Numbered from the stretch's first letter, positions 8,122 through 15,737 are shown. The stretch is DNA of 38,403 bases from Oscillospiraceae bacterium (GCA_015064315.1 SVSL01000009.1:1-38403); one strand, 5' to 3'. Notes: generated by a model not told the origin, from the letters alone. Numbers and translations: made by a program.

Positions 8122-8400
8122 TCAATCCAAAGAGGGGAGGATCTTCTCAACGTCTGCGTGAGGACGGGGGATGACGTGAACGGCTACCAGCTCGCCCAGC
8201 TTGGAGGCTGCGGCACTGCCTGCTTCGGTTGCGGCCTTAACGGCTCCAACGTCGCCTCTTACCATAACGGATACCAGTCCGGAGCCGATCTTCTCGGTGC
8301 CGATCAGGGTTACCTCTGCTGCCTTTACCATTGCGTCTGCAGCCTCGATCGCTGCTACCAGTCCTCTGGTTTCTACCATTCCAAGAGCTTCAAATGCCAT
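8122..8400 (-). CDS. pduA: PduA-like hexameric shell protein, copy 4 (divergent)
   Basis: 92 aa with the same KIGSGL pore, Lys26 and Arg79 as copies 1-3. It carries Phe3, Glu29-Val-Thr31 (Asn29-Val-Glu31 in the others), Ala63, Lys67 and Asp92. Residue 29 is an edge position in PduA-type hexamers, so this copy may pack differently with its neighbours. Ribosome site AAAGGA. It is probably the older paralogue, since it sits apart from the tandem trio and donated sequence to copy 3. Confidence 0.94.
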   Translation of the reverse strand: MAFEALGMVETRGLVAAIEAADAMVKAAEVTLIGTEKIGSGLVSVMVRGDVGAVKAATEAGSAAASKLGELVAVHVIPRPHADVEKILPSLD

Positions 8401-8431
8401 TTTCTTTATTTCCTTTCAATTATGAATCAAA

Positions 8432-8746
8432 TTATTTTTTATCAAATGCGTTCAGCTTGAGCATTTTTTCGGTGGATTCCTCGGTATTTGCAATCACGTG
8501 CTTGGATACCGTTCCGCTCACACCGTTTGCCGCGATCTCCGCCGCTTCGACTGCCGCCTTGACGTCCTCTACCGATCCTCTGAACTTGATGCAGATGATC
8601 AGCGGAACGGGAAGGGCATCGGCGTTACCGGGCTTGTTTTTGTCAAGGGTCTCCACGGTCACGTTGGCGGCTTTGCAGCCGGCGTCCACCGCTACAAAGG
8701 CGGCGGTCAGACCAAAGACCTCAATAAAACCTGTGGCTTTTCCCAT
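8432..8746 (-). CDS. Divergent single-BMC shell protein
   Basis: 104 aa from ATG 8746 (MGKATGFIEVFGLTAA), preceded by GGGTGA. An in-frame GTG at 8755 would add three residues but fits the ribosome site less well. The BMC fold is recognisable (FGLTAAFVAVDAGCKAANV ... FRGSVEDVKAAVEAAEIAA). The pore loop is longer than in the PduA copies (LDKNKPGNADALPVP), and the C terminus is TEESTEKMLKLNAFDKK. The longer loop suggests a differently sized or gated pore. It is a probable minor shell component following the alcohol dehydrogenase in transcription order. Confidence 0.82.
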   Translation of the reverse strand: MGKATGFIEVFGLTAAFVAVDAGCKAANVTVETLDKNKPGNADALPVPLIICIKFRGSVEDVKAAVEAAEIAANGVSGTVSKHVIANTEESTEKMLKLNAFDKK

Positions 8747-8761
8747 ATCGGTCACCCGTTA

Positions 8762-9964
8762 TTACTTGTTGACGATGGCGATCTTGAGACCTTCCATCTT
8801 CAGGTTGGTTTCGAGGGCCTCGTTGATCTGTTCCAGCGGATACTTGTGGGTGATCAGCTTGTCAAGGGGAATGCCGATGGCTTTCGCACGCTTGAGGAAA
8901 TCAAAGGTGGTTGCGTAGTCACGCAGGGTGTATACCCAAGAGCCCACGGTGGTGATCTCCTTGGAGCAGATGTCGAAGTGGGGATTGATGGTGGCGTCGC
9001 CGCCGTTGATGAAGAAGCCAAGCTCGCAAAGTCCGCCGCCGTTGCGGATGAACTTGTAGATGTTGGCGTGAGCGATGGGAGAACCGGTGCATTGGAATGC
9101 GAAGTCGGCAAGGTAGCCGCCAAAGGCATCCTTGACAGCACCCGCAAGCGCCTCAACGCCCTTGTGCTCCTTGAAGTTGACCGTTTCGGTAGCGCCCATG
9201 AGCTTTGCAAACTCCAGTCTCTTTGCCTCGCCGTCAACCGCAACCAGATTCTCGATACCCATGGTGCGGAGAACCGCGATACAGATCAGACCGATGGGGC
9301 CGCATCCCTGTACCACAACACGGGAGTTGAAGCGGAGGATTCCGGTGGTCTTAGCTCTTTCCACTGCGTGGATGAGCACGGCGCAGGGCTCGATGAGGAT
9401 TCTGGAGTCCAGATCCAGATCGCTGACGTTGAAGATGGTGGAGCCGCCCTTGACCACAAGGTAATCGGCAAACCAGCCGTTGAGATGCTTGTCGTCGTCG
9501 GGAAGCAGACCGTAAACGTCTGCGCCTCCCACGTTCTGCTTGTTCAGGTCGAACATGGTGATGTCGGGATTGTCCTTGAAGATCATGCAGGTAACTACCT
9601 TGTCGCCAACGGCGAGGGGCTTGCCTGCACTGTCTACCTTGACGTTCTTACCCATCTTAACGATCTCACCGGTGCCCTCGTGACCGAGAACAACGGGGAT
9701 GAGCGAGAAGGGGTCGCGCTTGAATTCATGAGCGTCGGTGCCGCATACGCCGCATCCCTCCACCTTGACCAGAATATCATCGTCGCCAAGAGCGGGGATG
9801 GGATATTCCTTGAGATCAAAGTGCTCCAGCTTGGTGAGCATTGCCACGCGAGCCGTTGCGGGAACCGATGCAGAAGAGGTCGCACGCGCGGGAGCGGAGG
9901 AAGAGCCCATGCTTTCCAGCACCTGACGCACGATCTTTTCAATGTCTGCGGATTTCATATCCAT
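8762..9964 (-). CDS. Zinc-type alcohol dehydrogenase with encapsulation peptide
   Basis: 400 aa from ATG 9964 (MDMKSADIEKIV), spaced 8 nt from AAAGGATAG; the upstream ATG at 10000 lacks a site. Residues 4-20 (KSADIEKIVRQVLESMG) are an encapsulation-peptide-like helix, joined by a Ser/Ala-rich linker to a medium-chain dehydrogenase. Catalytic zinc signature GCGVCGTD (Cys74) and GHEGTG are present, as is the Rossmann motif GCGPIGLICIAV. The four-cysteine structural-zinc lobe is missing; the corresponding stretch (VVTCMIFKDNPDITMFD) has one Cys. It should reduce lactaldehyde to 1,2-propanediol or propanal to propanol using NADH. The substrate is not decidable from sequence. Confidence 0.9.
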   Translation of the reverse strand: MDMKSADIEKIVRQVLESMGSSSAPARATSSASVPATARVAMLTKLEHFDLKEYPIPALGDDDILVKVEGCGVCGTDAHEFKRDPFSLIPVVLGHEGTGEIVKMGKNVKVDSAGKPLAVGDKVVTCMIFKDNPDITMFDLNKQNVGGADVYGLLPDDDKHLNGWFADYLVVKGGSTIFNVSDLDLDSRILIEPCAVLIHAVERAKTTGILRFNSRVVVQGCGPIGLICIAVLRTMGIENLVAVDGEAKRLEFAKLMGATETVNFKEHKGVEALAGAVKDAFGGYLADFAFQCTGSPIAHANIYKFIRNGGGLCELGFFINGGDATINPHFDICSKEITTVGSWVYTLRDYATTFDFLKRAKAIGIPLDKLITHKYPLEQINEALETNLKMEGLKIAIVNK

Positions 9965-10003
9965 TTTATCTATCCTTTCGTGTATCTGCGAAGTAATCAA
10001 AAT

Positions 10004-10480
10004 TTACAGCTGTCTTTCAAAATACGCTTTTCCGAATGCCGAGAGAGCAGTGTCCTGTTCCTCGGAGCCTCCGCTGACCCCCAGACCGCCAATGATCACG
10101 CCTTTTTCGTTGACCAACGGGTCGCCGCCGCCGAAGATCACGATCTTACCCTGATTGGTAAACTGGATCCCGTAGAGCGATTCGCCGGGCTGAGCCAACG
10201 GCTTGAGATCAATGGTTGACATCTTGAGAGCCACCACGGTAAAGGCTTTGTTCACCGCCACGTCGTAGCTGGCGATGTATGCGTCATCCATGCTTTTGAC
10301 AAGCCTTGGATGTCCCCCCGCGTCGCTGACGCAGACCACTGCCTTGACACCGATGCGCTTTGCCTCGGCGAGCACGGCGTTGGAGAGCTTTTCCGCAAGG
10401 GAAAGTGTCATGACCGACTTGTCGGCTTTGTAATTGGAAATGGTATTTTGAACGATCTTTCGAATCTCGGATTCGTTCAT
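10004..10480 (-). CDS. GlcG/HbpS-family protein (PduO C-terminal domain-like) with encapsulation peptide
   Basis: 158 aa. Residues 1-17 (MNESEIRKIVQNTISNY) match the encapsulation helices of the aldehyde and alcohol dehydrogenases. The remainder is a GlcG/HbpS domain (VSDAGGHPRLVKSMDDAYIAS ... FGGGDPLVNEKGVIIGGLGVSGG). This domain forms the C-terminal half of PduO, but the adenosyltransferase half is absent, consistent with no B12 enzyme here. Some relatives bind heme; the role in glycyl-radical microcompartments is not known. No Shine-Dalgarno-like sequence is visible in the 15 nt after the aldolase stop, so translation may be coupled to the upstream gene. Confidence 0.85.
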   Translation of the reverse strand: MNESEIRKIVQNTISNYKADKSVMTLSLAEKLSNAVLAEAKRIGVKAVVCVSDAGGHPRLVKSMDDAYIASYDVAVNKAFTVVALKMSTIDLKPLAQPGESLYGIQFTNQGKIVIFGGGDPLVNEKGVIIGGLGVSGGSEEQDTALSAFGKAYFERQL

Positions 10481-10495
10481 AGAATCAAGAGGGAA

Positions 10496-11290
10496 TTATT
10501 TACCCAGCTGCTCCAGAACCAGCTTGGTAACCATTGCGATGGTGTCTGCATCGGCAGAGCCCGACTTGCAGTGACCGCCGCAACCGTGACAGCTGGGCTT
10601 GCCTGCCTGTACGTTGGGGCAAATGTCTGCGGGATGCTTGCCCTTCAAACCAAACTGACGGCGGATCTCGTAAAGTCTTTCAACCTGCGCGTCGGTCAGC
10701 TGCTTGGGGCCACCCAGCATCTTGGACTGATACATCAGCTGTGCGTAGAACTCCAGAGATTCCATCTTGTGGTATGCGTTGAGGAGGCTATCGGAGAAGG
10801 AAAGTGCGCCGTGGTTTGCAAGCAGAACTGCATCGTAGTGCTGCAGGTACTTGGAAATTGCGTCGGGAATTTCCTCGGTGGAGGGGGTGCCGTACTCAGC
10901 GATCGGAACACAGCCCAGTGCGATGACTGCCTCGGGCATGATGGGCTCGGTCAGCGGAATGCCTGCGATGGCAAAGGAGGTAGCGTAGAGAGGATGTGCG
11001 TGAACGACGGACTGAACGTCGGGACGCTCGCGATAAACTCTCATGTGCATCTTGATCTCGGAGGAGGGCTTGAATCCCTTGTTTGCCTGCAGAACCTTAC
11101 CGTTGGCGTCTACCTTACAGATGTATTCGGGGGTCATAAAGCCCTTGGATACGCCCGTGGGGGTGCAAAGGAATTCGTTGTCGCTGATCTTTACGGAAAT
11201 GTTACCGTCATTGGATGCAACCATACCCTTGTTGTAGATACGCTTACCGATCTCGCATATCTGTTTCTTGATTTCATACTCGTTTACCAT
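10496..11290 (-). CDS. fucA: Class II aldolase (fuculose/rhamnulose-1-phosphate aldolase type) with C-terminal encapsulation peptide
   Basis: 264 aa. It would split L-fuculose-1-P or L-rhamnulose-1-P into DHAP and lactaldehyde. Catalytic and zinc residues visible: Glu78 in SSEIKMH, His97 and His99 in HAHPLYA, His160 in NHGALSF. The catalytic domain ends near 222. A linker with four cysteines (CPNVQAGKPSCHGCGGHCK) follows, then a C-terminal amphipathic helix (ADTIAMVTKLVLEQLGK) that looks like an encapsulation peptide. The aldolase is what marks this locus as the fucose/rhamnose type rather than a choline or glycerol type. AAGGAG ribosome site. The exact sugar is not determinable; isomerase and kinase genes are outside the window. 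Confidence 0.92.
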   Translation of the reverse strand: MVNEYEIKKQICEIGKRIYNKGMVASNDGNISVKISDNEFLCTPTGVSKGFMTPEYICKVDANGKVLQANKGFKPSSEIKMHMRVYRERPDVQSVVHAHPLYATSFAIAGIPLTEPIMPEAVIALGCVPIAEYGTPSTEEIPDAISKYLQHYDAVLLANHGALSFSDSLLNAYHKMESLEFYAQLMYQSKMLGGPKQLTDAQVERLYEIRRQFGLKGKHPADICPNVQAGKPSCHGCGGHCKSGSADADTIAMVTKLVLEQLGK

Positions 11291-11334
11291 TGTTTTGTTC
11301 TCCTTGATATGTTAATTATTTTTGATTTTGAATT

Positions 11335-11760
11335 TTATTTCTGCTTTCGCAGATGATTTTTTAGTGCTTCCACGCCTTCACCGGAGTGGGAGTTGATGGG
11401 GAAGATCCTTTCGCATCCCGAAAGGCGAAGCCAATTTGCGGCGCGCTCCGGGGAAGCGCGATCGATCTTTGTCACAATGCCGATCACCTCGCGGTTGACC
11501 ATGCAGGTGATGTTTGGGGGAAAAAGGGAGTAATCGTCGTCTGCTGCAATGAGCAGCGCCACAACGTCGGCTTCATAGGCGTAGATCGCCAAAGCCGCTC
11601 CCAAGCCGTGTACCTCGGCATATTCGCCGGGGGAATCGATGAGCCAGTCACCGTAATCCATAAACTGGGTTTTTACGTATTGGATCTTTTCTCCGCGCAG
11701 GGCTTGCTTCAGGGTGGTTTTTCCCACGCCGTGCCGTCCCACGAGGAGGGTCTTCTTCAT
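11335..11760 (-). CDS. eutP: EutP/PduV-family small GTPase
   Basis: 141 aa from ATG 11760, which overlaps the stop of the preceding shell gene (TGATG), so translation is probably coupled; an ATG at 11781 would lengthen the overlap. The Walker A motif GRHGVGKTT (8-16), DSPGEY and TKID (near 97-100) are the Ras-like nucleotide-binding motifs of EutP/PduV. In other systems PduV associates with microcompartments and may influence their positioning; a kinase activity has been proposed for EutP. The role here is unproven. Confidence 0.88.
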   Translation of the reverse strand: MKKTLLVGRHGVGKTTLKQALRGEKIQYVKTQFMDYGDWLIDSPGEYAEVHGLGAALAIYAYEADVVALLIAADDDYSLFPPNITCMVNREVIGIVTKIDRASPERAANWLRLSGCERIFPINSHSGEGVEALKNHLRKQK

Positions 11761-12122
11761 CAGGTTTTTGTGATCTTGCATACCGTGAATCCAAGCGTGC
11801 CCTCGGCGTAGTCGGTGACCGCCTTGAGGGAGGCATCAACCTCCGAGTAGGTTCCCGTGAGAATGACGGTTCCGCTGAAGCGATCCACAAAGCCGAGCTG
11901 TGCGCCCGAAGCCTTGATGGCAATGTCTCCTGCGATGATCGCCGTTTCCGCGGGGCTGAGTGTCAGGATGCCGATGGCGGACTTGGAATATTCCACCGCG
12001 GGATCAAGTCCCAGCTTTTTATACAGGATCTCGTCGGGGTTGGCGATAATGTGCGCCAGCGTGATCTGCTTACCCGGAACCAGCTCTTGTATAATGCGTT
12101 GCTTTTCTGCGTAATGTTCCAT
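11760..12122 (-). CDS. pduU: PduU/EutS-type circularly permuted shell protein
   Basis: 120 aa. The opening RIIQELVPGKQITLAHIIANP is diagnostic of the PduU/EutS family, whose permuted BMC fold carries an N-terminal strand forming a small barrel over the hexamer pore. The rest (AIGILTLSPAETAIIAGDIAIKASGAQLGF) is the BMC core. The pairing with the EutP GTPase immediately downstream is seen in eut and pdu operons too, and fits the idea that this shell protein docks the GTPase. Confidence 0.93.
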   Translation of the reverse strand: MEHYAEKQRIIQELVPGKQITLAHIIANPDEILYKKLGLDPAVEYSKSAIGILTLSPAETAIIAGDIAIKASGAQLGFVDRFSGTVILTGTYSEVDASLKAVTDYAEGTLGFTVCKITKT

Positions 12123-12143
12123 ATTGGTTGGCTTTTACCTCCT

Positions 12144-12938
12144 TTAACCGCCGATGCTTCCCATCAGACCCGTGGCATTGACAACCTCCAGGAGGGCTTC
12201 CATCTGTTCTCTTGTGGGAGGCGAGACGTGTGCCATGGTGTAGGCTCTTCCCAAGCCTGCGTACTTGTCCGAGCCGATGCGGTGATAGGGAAGCAGGTGC
12301 ATTTCCTTGACACCGTCAAGGCTCCTTGCAAATTCCGCAATCGAGCGGATCTCGTCGGGAGAGCTGTTGAAGGTTGGGATCACAGGGGTTCTGATGATCA
12401 GATTCTTGGATTCTCTTGCGATATGCACAGCGTTCTCAAGAATCAGCTTGTTATCGCGCGTGGTAAATTCTTTGTGCTTGACGGGATCGGTGTGCTTGAT
12501 GTCCATGAGCACCGTGTCCACGTAAGGGAGCAGTCGGCGGATCACGTCCATTTCGGCGTATCCCGTGGTTTCAATGGCGGTGGAGATTCCGTATTCCTTG
12601 GCGGCTTTGAGAAGCGCCTCGGAAAAATCGGGCTGCCACAGGCACTCTCCTCCCGAGAGGGTCATGCCTCCGCCGCCTGAGCGGTTATAGTAGACGCGGT
12701 CACGAAGGATCTCTTCCATGACCTCTCTTACGGTCACGTCCCGTCCCACCGGCTTGGAAACGCCTGCCGTTACCATGGTTTCTTGCTTCCATTCCTGGGA
12801 TTCGGGATTGCAGCACCATCGGCAGCGCAGGGGACATCCCTTTAAAAAGATGATGGTTCGGATGCCGGGGCCGTCGTGGATCGAGAAGCGCTGGACGTTG
12901 AAGATCCTGCCCGTTGTCTCTAAGATGCTGTTTTCCAT
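12144..12938 (-). CDS. Glycyl radical enzyme activase (radical SAM)
   Basis: 264 aa. The N terminus has the radical SAM cluster motif Cys35-x3-Cys39-x2-Cys42 (GCPLRCRWC) after the activase hallmark RFSIHDGPGIRT. A second hallmark, GGMTLSGGECLWQPDF, follows. The protein uses SAM and a [4Fe-4S] cluster to place the radical on Gly816 of the neighbouring enzyme. Unlike many diol-dehydratase and choline-lyase activases it lacks the ferredoxin-like insert with extra cysteines after the SAM motif; the length is pyruvate-formate-lyase-activase-like. GGAGGTG ribosome site; second gene of the operon. It is the only activase in the window. Confidence 0.95.
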   Translation of the reverse strand: MENSILETTGRIFNVQRFSIHDGPGIRTIIFLKGCPLRCRWCCNPESQEWKQETMVTAGVSKPVGRDVTVREVMEEILRDRVYYNRSGGGGMTLSGGECLWQPDFSEALLKAAKEYGISTAIETTGYAEMDVIRRLLPYVDTVLMDIKHTDPVKHKEFTTRDNKLILENAVHIARESKNLIIRTPVIPTFNSSPDEIRSIAEFARSLDGVKEMHLLPYHRIGSDKYAGLGRAYTMAHVSPPTREQMEALLEVVNATGLMGSIGG

Positions 12939-12961
12939 TTGCTGCTCACACCTCCATCGAA

Positions 12962-15487
12962 TCAGAAGCCTTGCTGCTCGGTTCGATTGATGATGTCCTC
13001 CTGCAGTCCCTTGGAAAGGGTGGTGAAGAGGGCGGAGTAGCCGGCTACGCGAACCACCAGAGATTTGTATTTCTCGGGATGCTTTTGCGCATCTCTCAGG
13101 GTTTCGCGGCTGACCACGTTGAACTGCATATGGCTTCCTTTTTGATCAAAGTATCCGCGCACCAGGGCAACAAAGCTTTCCAGTCCGCTCCGACCCTCCA
13201 GTGCCGAGGGGTGGAACTTCATGTTAAAGAGGGTGCCGTTGGAGGCGATGTAGTGATCAAGTCGGGAGACCGAGTTTGCCGCCGCCGTGGGACCCTTAAT
13301 ATCCCGTCCCGCCGCAGGCGAAACGCCGTCGGCAATGGGGGTGTAGGCGAGTCTGCCGTCGGGGGTGGCACCGGTCTGTGCGCCCAGCGGTACGTTTGCC
13401 GACACGGGGTAAAGACCTGCTTGGAAGATACCGCCGCGGGGGTTTTTGTACTGCTCCATGGGCTTGGTGTAGGTGTATGCGATCTCGCGTGCGAACAGGT
13501 CGATCTCGTCGTCGTCATTGCCGAACTTGGTCAGAGACGCAATGTCTGAGAGAAGCTCGCCGTATTTCTTTTTCGCATCCTCGCTCGCGGGATTGTTCTT
13601 TACGGTGAGGTAGATGGTCTTGATATCCTCCTCGGTGGGCATTTTGCCCGATGCGGCAACCGATGCGGCGATCTGCTGTGTCAGCTTTGCTGCCATGGCG
13701 GAATCCATATCCTTGCCGTAGTTATGCTCCAGTGCCTCCTTGAAGAAGGGGAGCGTATATTTTTTGTCTTCAAAGACCAGCTTTTTGATGGCGTAGAGCG
13801 CGTCGGTCACGTTGGCGATGCCAAAGCCCTGAGGTCCTGTGAAGTTGTAGAGGGCTCCACCCTCCTGCAGACTCTTGCCGCGTCCGATGCAATCCTCTAC
13901 CATGCAGGACTGGAAGGGCAGGGGACAGCGCTCACCGTGTGCCACGTCAATGGCGTTATCGGCGTTGACCATCAGCTCGATGAAATAATTCATCTGCTCT
14001 CGGTAAGCGGTTTCGAATTCCTCGTAGGTCTTCATGGTGGCAACGTCCGAGGTTTTGGGACCGATCTGCACGCCCTTGTCCATGCCTTGGGAGAAGACCA
14101 TCTCCAAGGGTCTGCACATATTGAAGAACGCGGCGTCGTGCCATCCGTCGGTTTTTGCCGCCTTTTGAGGCTCTACGCAACCGATGATGTTGTAGTCTCT
14201 TGCATCCTCCAGGGTGAGTCCTCGGCTTTGCAGAGAGGGAATGATGACTTCATCATTATAATAGGCGGGGAATCCGATGCCCGTACGTGTCAGCTCGGCG
14301 GCGCGGATGAGGAACTCGTGGGGAGAACCGTTCCAGACGCGGACCGAGAAGGAGGGCTGGGGCAAAAAGACATGCTCGGTGGCGGTGACTGCCATGAACG
14401 AGAGGTCGTTGGTGGCGTCTCGCCCGTGCTTATCCTGACCGCCTACGATGAGGTTTTGGAAGAGGCTGTATCCCGCAAAGCCCTCGGCACTTGCGGCATC
14501 ACGAACCTTGTTCAGGTCGTTGAGCTTGACCCAAACGCAGTCCATCAGCTCCTGCGCATCCTCGCGGCTGATCTTGCCCGCATCCAGATCCTTTTTATAA
14601 TAAGGATACATATATTGGTCAAAGCGACCGGGGGAGATGGAGTGTCCGCTGGATTCGATCTGCAAAAGCATTTGGATGAACCAGAAGGATTGGCATGCCT
14701 CATGGAAGCCTTCTGCGCCGTTTTCGGGAACGCTTCGGCAGATTGCCGCAATGCTTTCCAGCTCTTTTCTGCGACCGATGTCGGAAGCCGTTTTTGCCAT
14801 GCTTGCGGCGAGCTCGGCGTAGCGCTTGGCGTATTTGATAGCAGCCTCACAGCTGATCACCACCGCATCCAGAAAATGCTTTCTCTTGGCGTAATCGGCG
14901 TCGCCCGGGCGGAGCTTTTTCAGCTCTGCCTTTACCTCCTCCAAGATTCCGCGATAGCCTACCGCCAAAACCTTGGGGTAATCCACGGTCAGATGTCCGA
15001 TGCCGTTGTAGAAGTAGTTGCCGGGGGTGAACATTCCGTGATCGATAGCGAGCTTTGCTTCGTCCGACATATAGGAGGTGGCAAGCTCGGAGGTGGTTTT
15101 GCCCTTCCAGTATTTGTAGACCTCGGCAAGGGTTTCCTTGGTGTCCTCGGAGATGTAGAAGGGATCCGCCACGCGGGTCTCCACCGTGTCAAACTCGGAT
15201 TCCAGCCACTCAAAGGAATACTCGGGGAATACCTGGCAGCCTCTGGGGGCCACGGTTGCCGAGCCTACGATCAGCTCGTTGTCACGGATGATGATGGGAA
15301 TATGCTCGAGAATATGCGCAAATGCTTTTGCGCGTCTTGTGATAATGGGTTCTCCCTCGGTTGCCTTGTAGGACTCGGTCAGAAGAACGGCTCTGTCTGC
15401 CTCAATACGGGGCATCTTTTCATACAAAGCCTCCACAAGCTTTGGGATTCTCGGAGATTTTGCAATGGGTTCTGTATAGAACTTCAT
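12962..15487 (-). CDS. Glycyl radical diol dehydratase (probable propane-1,2-diol dehydratase)
   Basis: 841 aa, first gene of the operon, with AAGGAGG 7 nt before ATG 15487. The thiyl residue is Cys437 in NIIGCVEPQ, with the acid Glu439 used by C-O eliminating members. The glycyl radical site is Gly816 in VRVAGYSALF. SSGHSISPGRFDQYMYP and NGIGHLTVDYP resemble substrate-site segments of B12-independent glycerol/propanediol dehydratases. It should convert (S)- or (R)-1,2-propanediol to propanal. The GCVEP motif is shared with choline lyase, so the diol call depends on the aldolase and the aldehyde-handling genes downstream. No encapsulation peptide is seen at either end. Confidence 0.9.
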   Translation of the reverse strand: MKFYTEPIAKSPRIPKLVEALYEKMPRIEADRAVLLTESYKATEGEPIITRRAKAFAHILEHIPIIIRDNELIVGSATVAPRGCQVFPEYSFEWLESEFDTVETRVADPFYISEDTKETLAEVYKYWKGKTTSELATSYMSDEAKLAIDHGMFTPGNYFYNGIGHLTVDYPKVLAVGYRGILEEVKAELKKLRPGDADYAKRKHFLDAVVISCEAAIKYAKRYAELAASMAKTASDIGRRKELESIAAICRSVPENGAEGFHEACQSFWFIQMLLQIESSGHSISPGRFDQYMYPYYKKDLDAGKISREDAQELMDCVWVKLNDLNKVRDAASAEGFAGYSLFQNLIVGGQDKHGRDATNDLSFMAVTATEHVFLPQPSFSVRVWNGSPHEFLIRAAELTRTGIGFPAYYNDEVIIPSLQSRGLTLEDARDYNIIGCVEPQKAAKTDGWHDAAFFNMCRPLEMVFSQGMDKGVQIGPKTSDVATMKTYEEFETAYREQMNYFIELMVNADNAIDVAHGERCPLPFQSCMVEDCIGRGKSLQEGGALYNFTGPQGFGIANVTDALYAIKKLVFEDKKYTLPFFKEALEHNYGKDMDSAMAAKLTQQIAASVAASGKMPTEEDIKTIYLTVKNNPASEDAKKKYGELLSDIASLTKFGNDDDEIDLFAREIAYTYTKPMEQYKNPRGGIFQAGLYPVSANVPLGAQTGATPDGRLAYTPIADGVSPAAGRDIKGPTAAANSVSRLDHYIASNGTLFNMKFHPSALEGRSGLESFVALVRGYFDQKGSHMQFNVVSRETLRDAQKHPEKYKSLVVRVAGYSALFTTLSKGLQEDIINRTEQQGF

Positions 15488-15576
15488 ATCAAGCCTCCTT
15501 TGTGATCAAACAAAAGCGATTTTTTTGCAAGAATTGTGCTTTGTATTTGCCAAACGAACGCAAAACAACATTATAA

Positions 15577-15585
15577 TTGCGAAAA
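15577..15585 (-). promoter_or_regulatory. Candidate operator, downstream copy (TTTTCGCAA)
   Basis: Minus-strand TTTTCGCAA, roughly 20 nt downstream of the -10 box. It is an exact 9-bp copy of the element at 15640-15648, 63 bp away (about six helical turns). It is placed where a repressor would block elongation or loop with the upstream copy. The link to the operon's DeoR protein is inferred. Confidence 0.4.
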
Positions 15586-15604
15586 AACATACTTTTCTGC
15601 GTAC

Positions 15605-15633
15605 ATTGTATCACAATGCCGTTGATTTGTCAA
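15605..15633 (-). promoter_or_regulatory. Promoter of the microcompartment operon
   Basis: Minus strand: -35 TTGACA (15628-15633), 17-bp spacer, -10 TACAAT (15605-15610). Transcription should start near 15598, giving a ~110-nt leader before ATG 15487. It is the only strong promoter-like element I see ahead of the operon. Confidence 0.8.
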
Positions 15634-15639
15634 TAGCTT

Positions 15640-15648
15640 TTGCGAAAA
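15640..15648 (-). promoter_or_regulatory. Candidate operator, upstream copy (TTTTCGCAA)
   Basis: Minus-strand TTTTCGCAA lying 6 bp upstream of the -35 box. Together with the copy at 15577-15585 it brackets the promoter. AT-rich surroundings make a chance 9-mer pair possible, so confidence is limited. Confidence 0.4.
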
Positions 15649-15737
15649 TATTTTGGTTTTTAGTGGTTTTATGTTGGATTTGTTTAGGTCTTGCGACCTA
15701 CCGCGGTGTCTTGAGATACTGAAAAAGAAGTTTTTAT

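Noticed and set aside
6735-8400. Direct-repeat array, considered as CRISPR or transposon repeats
   Set aside because: The repeats are whole 279-bp BMC-H genes with their own ribosome sites; no short repeats with unique spacers occur.
8747-8755. GTG start adding MTD to the divergent BMC protein
   Set aside because: The ATG at 8746 has the better-spaced GGGTGA and gives the usual BMC-H N terminus; GTG kept only as an alternative.
10004-10480. PduO cob(I)alamin adenosyltransferase
   Set aside because: Only the GlcG-like C-terminal half is present and there is no B12-dependent diol dehydratase or reactivase.
12962-15487. Choline TMA-lyase (CutC) reading of the operon's glycyl radical enzyme
   Set aside because: GCVEP is shared, but the fuculose/rhamnulose-type aldolase and the propanal-handling set point to propanediol; no choline-specific gene is present.
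13724-15505. 593-codon plus-strand open frame
   Set aside because: Antisense to the glycyl radical dehydratase, which has intact catalytic motifs; the opposite frame is a codon-bias shadow.
15572-15577. Second TATAAT (minus strand) downstream of the operon promoter
   Set aside because: No acceptable -35 element at 16-18 bp; probably AT-rich coincidence.
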